Shown: in pieces, positions 1 through 6,267 of the stretch
Layout of the letters: every line of letters begins with the position of its first letter
How positions within the stretch are numbered: position 1 is the stretch's first letter
Assembly: GCA_005885165.1 (NCBI GenBank)
Contig: VAXR01000089.1
Location: 10,263-24,945 of the forward strand
From: Actinomycetota bacterium
Lineage (GTDB): Bacteria; Actinomycetota; Thermoleophilia; Solirubrobacterales; Thermoleophilaceae
Length of the DNA: 14,683 nucleotides
Direction: 5' to 3'
The notes under the pieces: model-generated
The model's database searches: none
Seen by the model: the letters and a program-made list of their open reading frames with translations, nothing else
Told to the model about the DNA's origin: nothing
Translations under genes and position numbers: made by a program

Positions 1-259
1 GGGGGATCTTCTCGCCGGCCAGGTGGACGATCGCCTCGCAACCGGCGAAGGGGCGGCCGAGCTCACGCCGGTCACGGCAGTCGATCTCGGCGAACCGGAA
101 GCCCGGGTGCTCGAAGCAGCTCGCGAGGTTCGCCAGGTCCCCGTGCGAGAGGTCGTCGACCGCCACCACCTCGCGGCCCTCGGCCACGAGCCGTTCGCTC
201 AGATGGGACCCGATAAAGCCCGCGCCCCCAGTGATCCCGATCCGCGTCGGGGGCTTCAC
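1..259 (-). CDS. NAD-dependent epimerase/dehydratase (extended SDR), N-terminal fragment
   Basis: This is the first 86 residues of an extended short-chain dehydrogenase/reductase; the gene runs off the left edge. Reading the minus strand, the N-terminus carries the Rossmann dinucleotide motif GITGGAGFIGSHLSERL, then VDDLSHG at the end of the second beta strand (an Asp typical of NAD binders) and IVHLAGEKIP, the usual beta-4 segment of nucleotide-sugar epimerases and dehydratases. The family acts in the cytoplasm on NDP-sugars (UDP-glucose 4-epimerase, dTDP-glucose dehydratase and relatives). The catalytic YxxxK lies outside the window, so the substrate cannot be named. I chose GTG at 259 because a TAGAGT hexamer (267-272) sits 7 bases upstream; GTG at 268 is in frame and possible but lies inside that hexamer. 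It diverges from the glycosyltransferase at 335, so a sugar-supply role for envelope glycans is a reasonable inference. Confidence 0.85.
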   Translation of the reverse strand, partial: MKPPTRIGITGGAGFIGSHLSERLVAEGREVVAVDDLSHGDLANLASCFEHPGFRFAEIDCRDRRELGRPFAGCEAIVHLAGEKIP

Positions 260-266
260 GCGGCGC

Positions 267-272
267 ACTCTA
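267..272 (-). promoter_or_regulatory. Putative -10 hexamer (TAGAGT) of the epimerase gene
   Basis: TAGAGT on the minus strand matches the actinobacterial TANNNT -10 pattern and ends 7 bases before the GTG at 259. That places the expected transcription start at or next to the start codon. No Shine-Dalgarno and no convincing -35 are visible. It is back to back with the TACGAT box at 322-327 for the gene on the other strand. Confidence 0.35.
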
Positions 273-321
273 ACCCCGGGCCTTGGTCGCCGCGGCTCCG
301 GCTCGCGCCCCGGCCTCTCAA

Positions 322-327
322 TACGAT
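322..327 (+). promoter_or_regulatory. Putative -10 hexamer (TACGAT) of the GT39-like gene
   Basis: TACGAT lies 7 bases upstream of the ATG at 335, which would give a leaderless or nearly leaderless transcript. No Shine-Dalgarno precedes the ATG. A -35 element is not recognisable at 16-18 bases upstream. Confidence 0.4.
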
Positions 328-334
328 CGCAGCG

Positions 335-1714
335 ATGCCCGACGCGACCGCCCCCTTGGGACGCGGTCGGCGCCCCGCGTGGAGAGCGCTAACCAAGCCG
401 AGCGCCGGGACGCTCGGCCTCGTGACGATCCTGGTACTCGGCGCCGTCGCACGGATCGCCTGGATCGCCTACGCGACCCGCCAGCCGCAGGCGCTGCACG
501 ACCCGACGGTCTACCTCTCGGCGGGCGACCAGCTCGAGCGCGGACTCGGGTATCGGTACGTGAACCTCGGCGTGAGCGCCTACTTCCCGCCGGGGTTCCC
601 GTTCGCGCTCGCGGCGGTGTTCTGGATAGTTCGCCACACGCCGCTGCCGGAGAACCTGCCGCACGCGGCGGCAGCGTTCAACACCCTCTGCGAGCTGATC
701 GGCGTCGGATTGGTGTACGCGTTCGGGCGCCGGCTCATAGGGAACGGCGCGGCGCTCGGCGCGGCCGCGATCGTCGCGTTCCTGCCGAACCTCGTTTTCC
801 ACGGCGGCGCGATCCTCTCCGAGCCGCTCTTCATCGCGCTCGTGCTCGGTGCGCTGGCGGTCCTGCTCTGGAACCCGTGGCAGGACGGGCGGGTGCCGCC
901 CCGCCGGCTCGTGGCCTTTGGCGTGCTGGTGGGACTCGCCGCGCTGACGCGACCGGTCGGCGGCGTGCTGGTGGTCGCGCTGGTTGCGGCGAGCTGGATC
1001 GGCGGCGCCGGCGCGCGGCGCGCGTTCGCCCAGGGAGGGATCGGCCTGGCCGCCGCGCTCGTCGTGATCCTGCCCTGGACGATCCGGAACGCGGCCGTCA
1101 TGCACTACCCGATCGTGATCTCCGCCAACGCCGGCGACGACCTCTGCTATGGCAACAACCCCCACGCCTCAGGCTCGTTCGAATTGACCCCGAACTGCGA
1201 GGTGCCGCCGTCGCGGTCCCGTCCCCGTCAGGAGGTGCGCGAGCTCCGCGCCAACGTCCGGGAAGCCGCGAAGTACGCCGTCACGCATCCCTGGCGTGAG
1301 GTCGAGCTGGTCGGGCTGCGCGCGCGCTACATCTTCGCGGACGGGGACCATGACGCCGTCGACGTGGTCGAGTCCTACGGGAGCGATCGCTTCATCCCGA
1401 AGGGGCTTCGAAGCGCTCTCGTCACCGTGGCCGACGTCTCGTACTACGTGGTGCTCGCTTTAGCCCTGATCGGGTTGCCGCGGTTCGTGCGCGGCGATCC
1501 CCGCCGCCTGATGGTCGTCTGCTCCGTGCTGGCGCTTCTCGTGCTCCCGCTCGTGTCCTTCGGGCTGGACCGCTGGCACGTGCCGATGATGGCCCTGCTC
1601 GCGCTCCCCGCGGCCGTCGGTGCGGCGAGCGTGCGGCGCCGGCTCGCCGGAGGCGCGCCCGGGACTCCTGACGCCCGCGCCGCCCCGCAGCCCCGTTCTG
1701 GAAACCGTGGCTAG
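335..1714 (+). CDS. GT39/ArnT-like integral membrane glycosyltransferase
   Basis: This 459-residue polytopic membrane protein resembles the GT-C superfamily (family 39, PMT/ArnT-like), which transfers sugars from polyprenyl-phosphate donors on the outer face of the membrane. A first membrane segment at about residues 25-47 is followed by the loop HDPTVYLSAGDQLERG with Asp57, the position of the catalytic acidic residue in GT-C enzymes, then PPGFPFALA (85-93). Further hydrophobic segments lie at about 115-135, 138-155, 163-180, 192-220, 232-250, 365-385 and 392-430. LTRPVGG (204-210) and the PWTIRNAAVMHYPI segment (247-260) followed by CYGNNP are typical of this group. The reading frame stays open back to base 23, but the upstream part overlaps the epimerase gene; ATG 335, preceded by TACGAT, fits the family start. 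The next gene follows after 12 bases, so the two are probably co-transcribed. Substrate unknown. Confidence 0.8.
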   Translation: MPDATAPLGRGRRPAWRALTKPSAGTLGLVTILVLGAVARIAWIAYATRQPQALHDPTVYLSAGDQLERGLGYRYVNLGVSAYFPPGFPFALAAVFWIVRHTPLPENLPHAAAAFNTLCELIGVGLVYAFGRRLIGNGAALGAAAIVAFLPNLVFHGGAILSEPLFIALVLGALAVLLWNPWQDGRVPPRRLVAFGVLVGLAALTRPVGGVLVVALVAASWIGGAGARRAFAQGGIGLAAALVVILPWTIRNAAVMHYPIVISANAGDDLCYGNNPHASGSFELTPNCEVPPSRSRPRQEVRELRANVREAAKYAVTHPWREVELVGLRARYIFADGDHDAVDVVESYGSDRFIPKGLRSALVTVADVSYYVVLALALIGLPRFVRGDPRRLMVVCSVLALLVLPLVSFGLDRWHVPMMALLALPAAVGAASVRRRLAGGAPGTPDARAAPQPRSGNRG

Positions 1715-1726
1715 GGTTCCCCGGTC

Positions 1727-3685
1727 GTGACCACCGCGCTCCTGTCGAGGCGCGTCGGGCCCGTGCCGCTGCAGCGCCTGCTGCGCGTCGGGCTGGCCGG
1801 CCTCCCGGTGATCGCGAACATCGTCGCCCAGGGGCACCCGTTCTTCGGCGACATCAGCGGTACCGCGACCGACGCGCGCGCCATCACCCTCGGCTCGCCG
1901 CTCTACCAGGATCCCGCGGCCGGATACACCCCGCTCGTCTACCCGCCGGTCATGACGCTCCTCTCCGCGGGCCTGGACGAGCTCAAGGCGTGGGACGGGT
2001 GGACGGTGACCCTCAGCATCGCCGCCGACGTGACGCTGATCACCGTCGGAACGCGGCTCGCGCTCGGCTCGCTTCGGGGGACCGCCGTCGAGCGAACCGC
2101 GGCGGTGGCGGGGGCCGTCGGGATAGGAGCGATGGCGTTCTGGCTGATGGCGTTCGTGCCGTTCAACTTCGCGTACTCGCCCCGCCCGGACCAGCTCGCG
2201 TGGGCGTTTGCGCTCGTCGGGCTGGTGTTGCTCCCGGGCGCGGCGGGTGGATCGCGGCGGGCCCAGATCGGAGCCCTTCTCCTGCTGTCCGCTGCCATCT
2301 GGACCAAGCAGACGACGTCTGCGGCCCTGCTCGCCGCGGTCGTCTGGATGTCGCTCGCGGCGATCCGCGGACGGGTGCGGGCCAGGACCGTGGTCCTGTG
2401 GACACTCGCGCTGGTCGGGTTGAACGCGCTGGTGTTCGGGGCGCTCGAGCTGGCGACGGGTGGCTGGGCGGGGCGGTTCATCGTGGAGTTCCCCGACCGC
2501 CGGGCGCATGTGGTCAGCACGTGGCGGTCGATCGGCGACCTGGCCGAGTCGGTCGCGGTGCCGGCGGCGCTGGCTGCGTTTACGTGGTGGGCGGCTTTCG
2601 CGGCCCGGCGCCGGGGCGCGCGCTGGCCCAAGGGCACGCCGGCCGTCGCGACCGTGCTGCTCCTCTTCATCGTCATAGACGTGCCCGCAGCGGTCTGGTT
2701 CAGGGAGGCTCAGGGCGCCGTGCACAACATGTTCGTGGGGATCGGATGGGCTGCCGGGCTCCTTTTGGCCGCCGGGTGGGGCCTCGCGCGCGAGCGGCTA
2801 GTTCCGCTTCTTGCGGCGGCGGGCGCTATCGCGGCGCTGTTCGTGGCATCGGAGAGCGGCCGCGTGGTGAACTTCGCGAGCGACACGATTTCGACCCACA
2901 TCCCGCCGAAGTCGATTCGGGCCTGGGCTGGGTACGAGCCGGTCGCGCTGCGCCGCTACGCCGCCCACCATCTCGTCTACCACCCCGCCTATCCGGGGAT
3001 CGGGGCCAGCCGTGCCAGCGACCTCTACCCGGGGTCCGACAACATCGAGGCCCTGCTCTGGTCCGGCGTCCAGCCGCGGCGCCTGGTCGACGCGTTCCTG
3101 CGGCGGCGCTTCGACCTCGTCTACCTGTTCGAGAACGACACGATCCGCGGTGACCGCGACGGCTACGGCCGCTGGGAGGCCAACTACCTTTGGAAGCTGA
3201 ACAAGGTGATCAAGGCCAAGTACCGGCCGGTGACAGGGCCGCGGCGAGCGCTGATCCGGGCCCGCATCGTCTTTGTTCCGCTGGCGCCGTTCTATTCCCC
3301 GGGCCCGTACGAGCGTCGTCCGGGCGCCGATCCCGCGCCGTGGATGAGCCGCTGCTTCGGACCGTTCCGAGTGGGCGGCGGGGACTTCCGGATCGCCGCG
3401 GGGGGTGGCTTCTGGTGCCACACAGGAGGCGCGCTGCGGCTGGTGGCCACACCCGCCCGCCTGAGTGAGATCCGCGACGACGACTTCCGGGCCTCGGGCA
3501 GGGAGGCCGTGGCGGTGAGGTTTGCGCGCCCCGGCCTCGTGCGCGTGTCGCTCGGGTCGTGGCACGTCACGCGCAGCGGTCGCGGCGGCCGCGTCGTCAT
3601 CCCGCTTCCCGCCGGACGGAAGGGAGCGCTCAGCATCGTGGCGAGCCAGGGGTCGCGGGCCGAGGTCCGGCTGGTTCGCGCTTAG
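1727..3685 (+). CDS. Polytopic membrane protein, GT-C glycosyltransferase-like, with large C-terminal domain
   Basis: I do not recognise a named family for the whole 652-residue protein. The N-terminal half looks GT-C-like: a membrane segment near 20-34, then a loop with acidic residues GDISGTATDARAI (41-53) and YTPLVYPPVMTLLSAG (67-82), followed by hydrophobic segments at about 95-115, 124-146, 155-172, 180-210, 220-242, 275-292, 304-324, 335-352 and 357-374. RPDQLAW (153-159) and WTKQTTSAALLAA (192-204) resemble short motifs of mannosyl/arabinosyl-type membrane transferases. Residues 380-652 are hydrophilic, end in beta-rich sequence, contain two cysteines (543, 564) that could pair, and probably lie outside the membrane. 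The GTG start at 1727 comes 12 bases after the preceding stop with only weak ribosome-binding potential (AGGG), suggesting an operon with the GT39-like gene. A glycosyltransferase role is inferred from topology and neighbour. Confidence 0.65.
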   Translation: MTTALLSRRVGPVPLQRLLRVGLAGLPVIANIVAQGHPFFGDISGTATDARAITLGSPLYQDPAAGYTPLVYPPVMTLLSAGLDELKAWDGWTVTLSIAADVTLITVGTRLALGSLRGTAVERTAAVAGAVGIGAMAFWLMAFVPFNFAYSPRPDQLAWAFALVGLVLLPGAAGGSRRAQIGALLLLSAAIWTKQTTSAALLAAVVWMSLAAIRGRVRARTVVLWTLALVGLNALVFGALELATGGWAGRFIVEFPDRRAHVVSTWRSIGDLAESVAVPAALAAFTWWAAFAARRRGARWPKGTPAVATVLLLFIVIDVPAAVWFREAQGAVHNMFVGIGWAAGLLLAAGWGLARERLVPLLAAAGAIAALFVASESGRVVNFASDTISTHIPPKSIRAWAGYEPVALRRYAAHHLVYHPAYPGIGASRASDLYPGSDNIEALLWSGVQPRRLVDAFLRRRFDLVYLFENDTIRGDRDGYGRWEANYLWKLNKVIKAKYRPVTGPRRALIRARIVFVPLAPFYSPGPYERRPGADPAPWMSRCFGPFRVGGGDFRIAAGGGFWCHTGGALRLVATPARLSEIRDDDFRASGREAVAVRFARPGLVRVSLGSWHVTRSGRGGRVVIPLPAGRKGALSIVASQGSRAEVRLVRA

Positions 3686-3816
3686 GCCACTAGGACTGCG
3701 GGGAGCTGCTGTTTACCGGCGGCGCCGCGACCGCCAGGCAGGCGATCGCGGCTGCGACGGCACGGTATGGGCGAGTCCGCACTGCGAGCAAGCTCTACGT
3801 CCAACCTAACCCGGGT

Positions 3817-3858
3817 CGGGTGATTTCGCCACCCCTGAGGCGCGGAAATTTCTCGCGG
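3817..3858 (-). terminator. Weak inverted repeats between convergent genes, possible transcription end
   Basis: The 185-base gap (3686-3870) separates a plus-strand gene from the convergent rpmB. It contains GGGTG (3818-3822) pairing with CACCC (3830-3834) across a 7-base loop, and a nearly perfect palindrome around GAAATTTC flanked by CGCG (3841-3857, one extra T). Neither is followed by a clear T-run, so this is at best a weak terminator. Nothing else recognisable was seen in the gap, including tRNA-like sequence. Confidence 0.2.
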
Positions 3859-3870
3859 CCCTTGCGGCGC

Positions 3871-4062
3871 TCAGGCGGCCTTCTGGACCTTGCCGGACTT
3901 CAGGCAGCGCGTGCAGACGTATTCGCGGCTCGGGGTCGAGCCCTTGAGGATGCGGACCTTCTGGAGGTTCGGGTTGAAGCGCCGCTTCGTGGCCACCATC
4001 GAGTGGCTGCGGCTGTGCCCGAACGCAGGGCCCTTTCCGCACGCGTAACAGACCTTCGGCAT
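3871..4062 (-). CDS. rpmB: 50S ribosomal protein L28 (bL28), zinc-binding type
   Basis: This 63-residue protein is a full-length bL28 of the large ribosomal subunit. It starts MPKVCYACGKGPAFGHSRSHS, has the KRRFNPNLQKVRI core, and ends in VQKAA. Cys5-x-x-Cys8 and Cys50-x-x-Cys53 form the four-cysteine zinc site of the C+ type; in many bacteria a zinc-free paralogue replaces it under zinc starvation, and none is visible here. The gene lies 34 bases downstream of the MOSC gene on the same strand and may be read from it, but it has its own TACGCT hexamer 9 bases before the ATG. The size, charge and basic composition fit the family exactly. Confidence 0.97.
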   Translation of the reverse strand: MPKVCYACGKGPAFGHSRSHSMVATKRRFNPNLQKVRILKGSTPSREYVCTRCLKSGKVQKAA

Positions 4063-4071
4063 GGCTCTCGA

Positions 4072-4077
4072 AGCGTA
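4072..4077 (-). promoter_or_regulatory. Putative -10 hexamer (TACGCT) of rpmB
   Basis: TACGCT on the minus strand ends 9 bases before the rpmB ATG, fits TANNNT, and has no evident -35 partner. If used, the leader would be only a few bases. Confidence 0.3.
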
Positions 4078-4096
4078 GCGGGCGGCGTGCCGGCCG

Positions 4097-4555
4097 CTAG
4101 ATCGCCTCGACCGAGTCCCCGACCGCGATCTCCCCGCCGCGGACCACGTCGGCGCGCAGGCCGCCGCGGCCGACCAGCCCCCTGAGCACGCCGGGCTTCG
4201 TGAGCCGCTCGAGGTGGCGGCACGGGTCGCACGGCTCGACTCCGACGCAGCGCAGCTCGCCCACCCTGAACGGCTTTCCGACGAGCCCGTTCAGGTCCAC
4301 GCCGCGCGTAACGACGTTTCGGCGCGCCTCGCCGTATCCCAGCTCGATCCCCGCGTCCCCGGCCAGCGCCTCGATCGCCTCGGCCTCGATCAGCGTGAGG
4401 TCGCGGCCGGTGCCGGGCTCGGCGGGAGGCTCGCCCTCGGGGCGGAACTTGCGGTCGCCCTCCGGCCCGCGCCCGGCCACGACGCGCACCCGCTCGACCG
4501 GCGCGGTCGGCGCCTCCGGCTCCGGCGCGACGTAGATGCCCTCGACGTGGCCCAT
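4097..4555 (-). CDS. MOSC domain-containing protein
   Basis: This 152-residue protein is a stand-alone MOSC domain (molybdenum-cofactor-sulfurase C-terminal fold), a family linked to molybdenum cofactor or sulfur transfer and often to detoxification of N-hydroxylated bases (YiiM/YuaD relatives). Visible family motifs are AGRGPEGDRKF (27-37), DLTLIEAEAIEAL (52-64), ARRNVVTRGVDLNGLVGKPFRVG (77-99) and EPCDPCRHLERLT (107-119). The CDPC pair contains the cysteine thought to act in the cofactor or sulfur chemistry. The frame stays open to an ATG at 4612, but family members begin at the GH[V/L]EGIY segment, and a TACGGT box lies 6 bases before the ATG at 4555, so I prefer 4555; an in-frame GTG sits immediately before it. 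The exact substrate cannot be told. rpmB follows after 34 bases. Confidence 0.88.
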   Translation of the reverse strand: MGHVEGIYVAPEPEAPTAPVERVRVVAGRGPEGDRKFRPEGEPPAEPGTGRDLTLIEAEAIEALAGDAGIELGYGEARRNVVTRGVDLNGLVGKPFRVGELRCVGVEPCDPCRHLERLTKPGVLRGLVGRGGLRADVVRGGEIAVGDSVEAI

Positions 4556-4561
4556 CACAAA

Positions 4562-4567
4562 ACCGTA
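4562..4567 (-). promoter_or_regulatory. Putative -10 hexamer (TACGGT) of the MOSC gene
   Basis: TACGGT on the minus strand ends 6 bases before ATG 4555, with no Shine-Dalgarno between. It is identical to the -10 of the secreted-protein gene at 6211-6216. The spacing implies a leaderless mRNA and argues against the longer frame beginning at 4612. Confidence 0.4.
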
Positions 4568-4670
4568 ACCGGCACGCCGTTCCGGCTCGGTTGGGTGCAC
4601 GTCGCTAGCCACGGAACCGTCCTGCTTTGTGGGCCCTTCCGACTTCGGCGCCGGGAGCCGGTCGAACTCT

Positions 4671-6200
4671 TTAGAGCTTGAAGCTCTTCTTCGCCGGCGT
4701 CGGGTCGCGCCCGAGCGCGTTGAACGCGCGCACGCGGAAGGTGTAGCTGCCGGCGGCCAGGTGCTTGTAGGTCTTCGGCGACTTGCAGTGGGAGAAGCTC
4801 GCCTTGGCGCCCTTCTTCTTGAGCTCGCACTGGAAGCCCGAGGCGCTGCCGATCGCCTTGAAGCTGAAGCTCGCGGTCCCCTTCGACGAGTCGATCTTCG
4901 TCTTCGTGATCTTCGTGTTCGGCGGCTTGCCGATCTTGAACGTCCGCTGGGCGGGCTTCGGGTCGGGACCGCCAGAATTGACGGCCCGCACCAGGAACGT
5001 GTAGCTGCCGGCCTTCAGATGGCTGTAGGCCCTCGGGGAATGGCAAGCCGAGAACGACGCGGACGTTCCCTTCTTCTTCAGCTCGCACTGGAAGCCCGAG
5101 ACGACGCCGATTCCCTTGAAGCTGAAGCTCGCGGTTCCCTTGCTCGGCCTGATGGTGGACTGGGTGATCAGCGTGTCCGGCAGCCGCAGGTGACCGAGCA
5201 CGACGTTGCCGGCCTGGTCCACCCCGACGCACAGCGGTGGGGCGGTCGGAGAGCAGGAAACCCCGTAGAAGCCCCACCGCCCGTCGGCCTGGTCGAGCTC
5301 CCAGTCGGACGCGCTGCCGGTCGGCTTGATCGAGGTAAACGCCCTCCCGCCGTCGTCGACCGCCGTGCATAGGGACGTAGACGCGCAGGAGACGCCGAAC
5401 AGCTCCTCGAACGTGCCGGTGCCGACGCTGGCCGCCTTCCAGGCGCCGTCGCTGGTTGGAGACGTGGTGCTCAGGATGTTCTCGTCGTTCGTGCCGTCGA
5501 TTGCCACGCACAGCGACGACGACGTACAAGAGACCGCGTCGATGCTGTTGGTGGGGGAGTCCACGCCGGTGTGCACGGTCCACGCCGGCGTCGTGGCGCC
5601 GGGATTGGTCGAGGAGACCGAGTCCCCGTGGTTGTCCGTCGCGAGGCAGAAGGAGACCGACGGACAGGACACGGCTCTGAGCTGGTGACCCGAGTCGACC
5701 GACTTGGCCACCCATGTCGGGGACGCATCGGTCGGATTTGTCGTACTGAGGACCTGGCCGGAGTTGTCAACGGCCACGCAGAGCGAGGTGGACGGACAGG
5801 ACACGCCCAAGAGGGCATTAGAGCTGTCGATGTTGTCGGGTGACGACCACGTCGGAGTCGCGGCCGTCGGATTCGTGGTGATCACTGCGTAGCCGCTGTA
5901 GTCGACCGCGACGCACAGCGTGGGTAGGCACGAGATGGCGCCGACCACTCGCGACGCATCGACGTTCTGGAACTTCCACGCTGCGGCGCCTCCGTCCGGA
6001 TTGGTCGTCGTGATCACGTCGCCGGAGGCATCCCCTGCGGCACACAGGTGTTGCGTCGTGCATGAGATCGAGCGCAGGTGATACGTGTTGTCGGGAATGC
6101 CCGGCTGACCCTCCACGCCGATCCGCCCGCCCCAGGAGAGCACTGAGGCCGACGCGGACGGGGCCGCTACGGCCATGACCGCCCGTCCGCACAGTGTCAT
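4671..6200 (-). CDS. Secreted protein: seven-repeat cysteine-paired propeller plus two Ig-like domains
   Basis: This 509-residue protein is exported by inference and of unknown function. Residues 41-340 hold seven repeats of about 44-47 residues with the pattern SC-x(4-7)-C-xAxD-xxG-x(4)-T-x(2)-P...W. The first cysteines are at 47, 91, 135, 179, 225, 272 and 316, each followed by a partner at 53, 96, 141, 185, 231, 278 and 324. Seven such units suggest a seven-bladed beta-propeller stabilised by small disulfide loops. Residues 341-423 and 427-509 are two similar Ig/fibronectin-like domains (FSFK, FQCELKKKG, AGSYTF, VRA), each with a cysteine pair (372/386 and 458/472). The N-terminus MTLCGRAVMAVAAPSASA resembles a short signal peptide. 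An in-frame TGA lies at 6204-6206, so ATG 6200 is the earliest start. A TTGACA/TACGGT promoter sits directly upstream. Surface binding or adhesion is a guess. Confidence 0.8.
   Translation of the reverse strand: MTLCGRAVMAVAAPSASASVLSWGGRIGVEGQPGIPDNTYHLRSISCTTQHLCAAGDASGDVITTTNPDGGAAAWKFQNVDASRVVGAISCLPTLCVAVDYSGYAVITTNPTAATPTWSSPDNIDSSNALLGVSCPSTSLCVAVDNSGQVLSTTNPTDASPTWVAKSVDSGHQLRAVSCPSVSFCLATDNHGDSVSSTNPGATTPAWTVHTGVDSPTNSIDAVSCTSSSLCVAIDGTNDENILSTTSPTSDGAWKAASVGTGTFEELFGVSCASTSLCTAVDDGGRAFTSIKPTGSASDWELDQADGRWGFYGVSCSPTAPPLCVGVDQAGNVVLGHLRLPDTLITQSTIRPSKGTASFSFKGIGVVSGFQCELKKKGTSASFSACHSPRAYSHLKAGSYTFLVRAVNSGGPDPKPAQRTFKIGKPPNTKITKTKIDSSKGTASFSFKAIGSASGFQCELKKKGAKASFSHCKSPKTYKHLAAGSYTFRVRAFNALGRDPTPAKKSFKL
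4673..4687. repeat. 15-bp inverted repeat at the stop codon of the secreted-protein gene
   Basis: AGAGCTT and AAGCTCT flank a single central base and overlap the last codons and the TAA stop. As RNA it could fold only into a small hairpin (stem AGAGC, loop TTCAA). No T-run follows, so I do not call it a terminator. Confidence 0.3.
4674..4922 (-). repeat. C-terminal Ig-like repeat unit 2 (duplicated coding sequence)
   Basis: This unit encodes residues 427-509 and matches 4932-5180 at an offset of 258 bases (86 codons). Over the stretch 4810-4883 versus 5068-5141, I count 67 of 74 identical bases by hand, including synonymous positions. Confidence 0.75.
4932..5180 (-). repeat. C-terminal Ig-like repeat unit 1 (duplicated coding sequence)
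   Basis: This unit encodes residues 341-423. It is the partner of 4674-4922 and shares the FQCELKKKG and AGSYTF segments and the two-cysteine spacing of 14 residues. Confidence 0.75.
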
Positions 6201-6210
6201 CGCTCAACCG

Positions 6211-6240
6211 ACCGTATCCGGCTTGGAGTCATCGTGTCAA
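6211..6240 (-). promoter_or_regulatory. Promoter of the secreted-protein gene (TTGACA - 18 - TACGGT)
   Basis: On the minus strand a perfect -35 hexamer TTGACA (6235-6240) is followed after 18 bases by TACGGT (6211-6216). The predicted start of transcription falls about 7 bases further, near 6204, only a few bases from the ATG at 6200, so the mRNA should be almost leaderless. The promoter begins 27 bases after the stop of the upstream threonine aldolase gene, indicating expression independent of the riboflavin operon. Confidence 0.6.
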
Positions 6241-6267
6241 GCGCTAATGGGCCCGCTCGAGGCAGGG

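Noticed and set aside
23..334. Upstream extension of the GT39-like reading frame to base 23
   Set aside because: It lies antisense to the clearly coding epimerase N-terminus, reads as a charged shadow sequence, and family homology starts only after ATG 335.
1460..2725. 421-residue minus-strand open frame under the membrane proteins
   Set aside because: Its Arg/Pro/Glu/His-rich composition is typical of the antisense of hydrophobic GC-rich genes; no motif.
3686..3870. tRNA or small RNA gene in the gap before rpmB
   Set aside because: No cloverleaf, T-loop sequence or strong extended stem was found.
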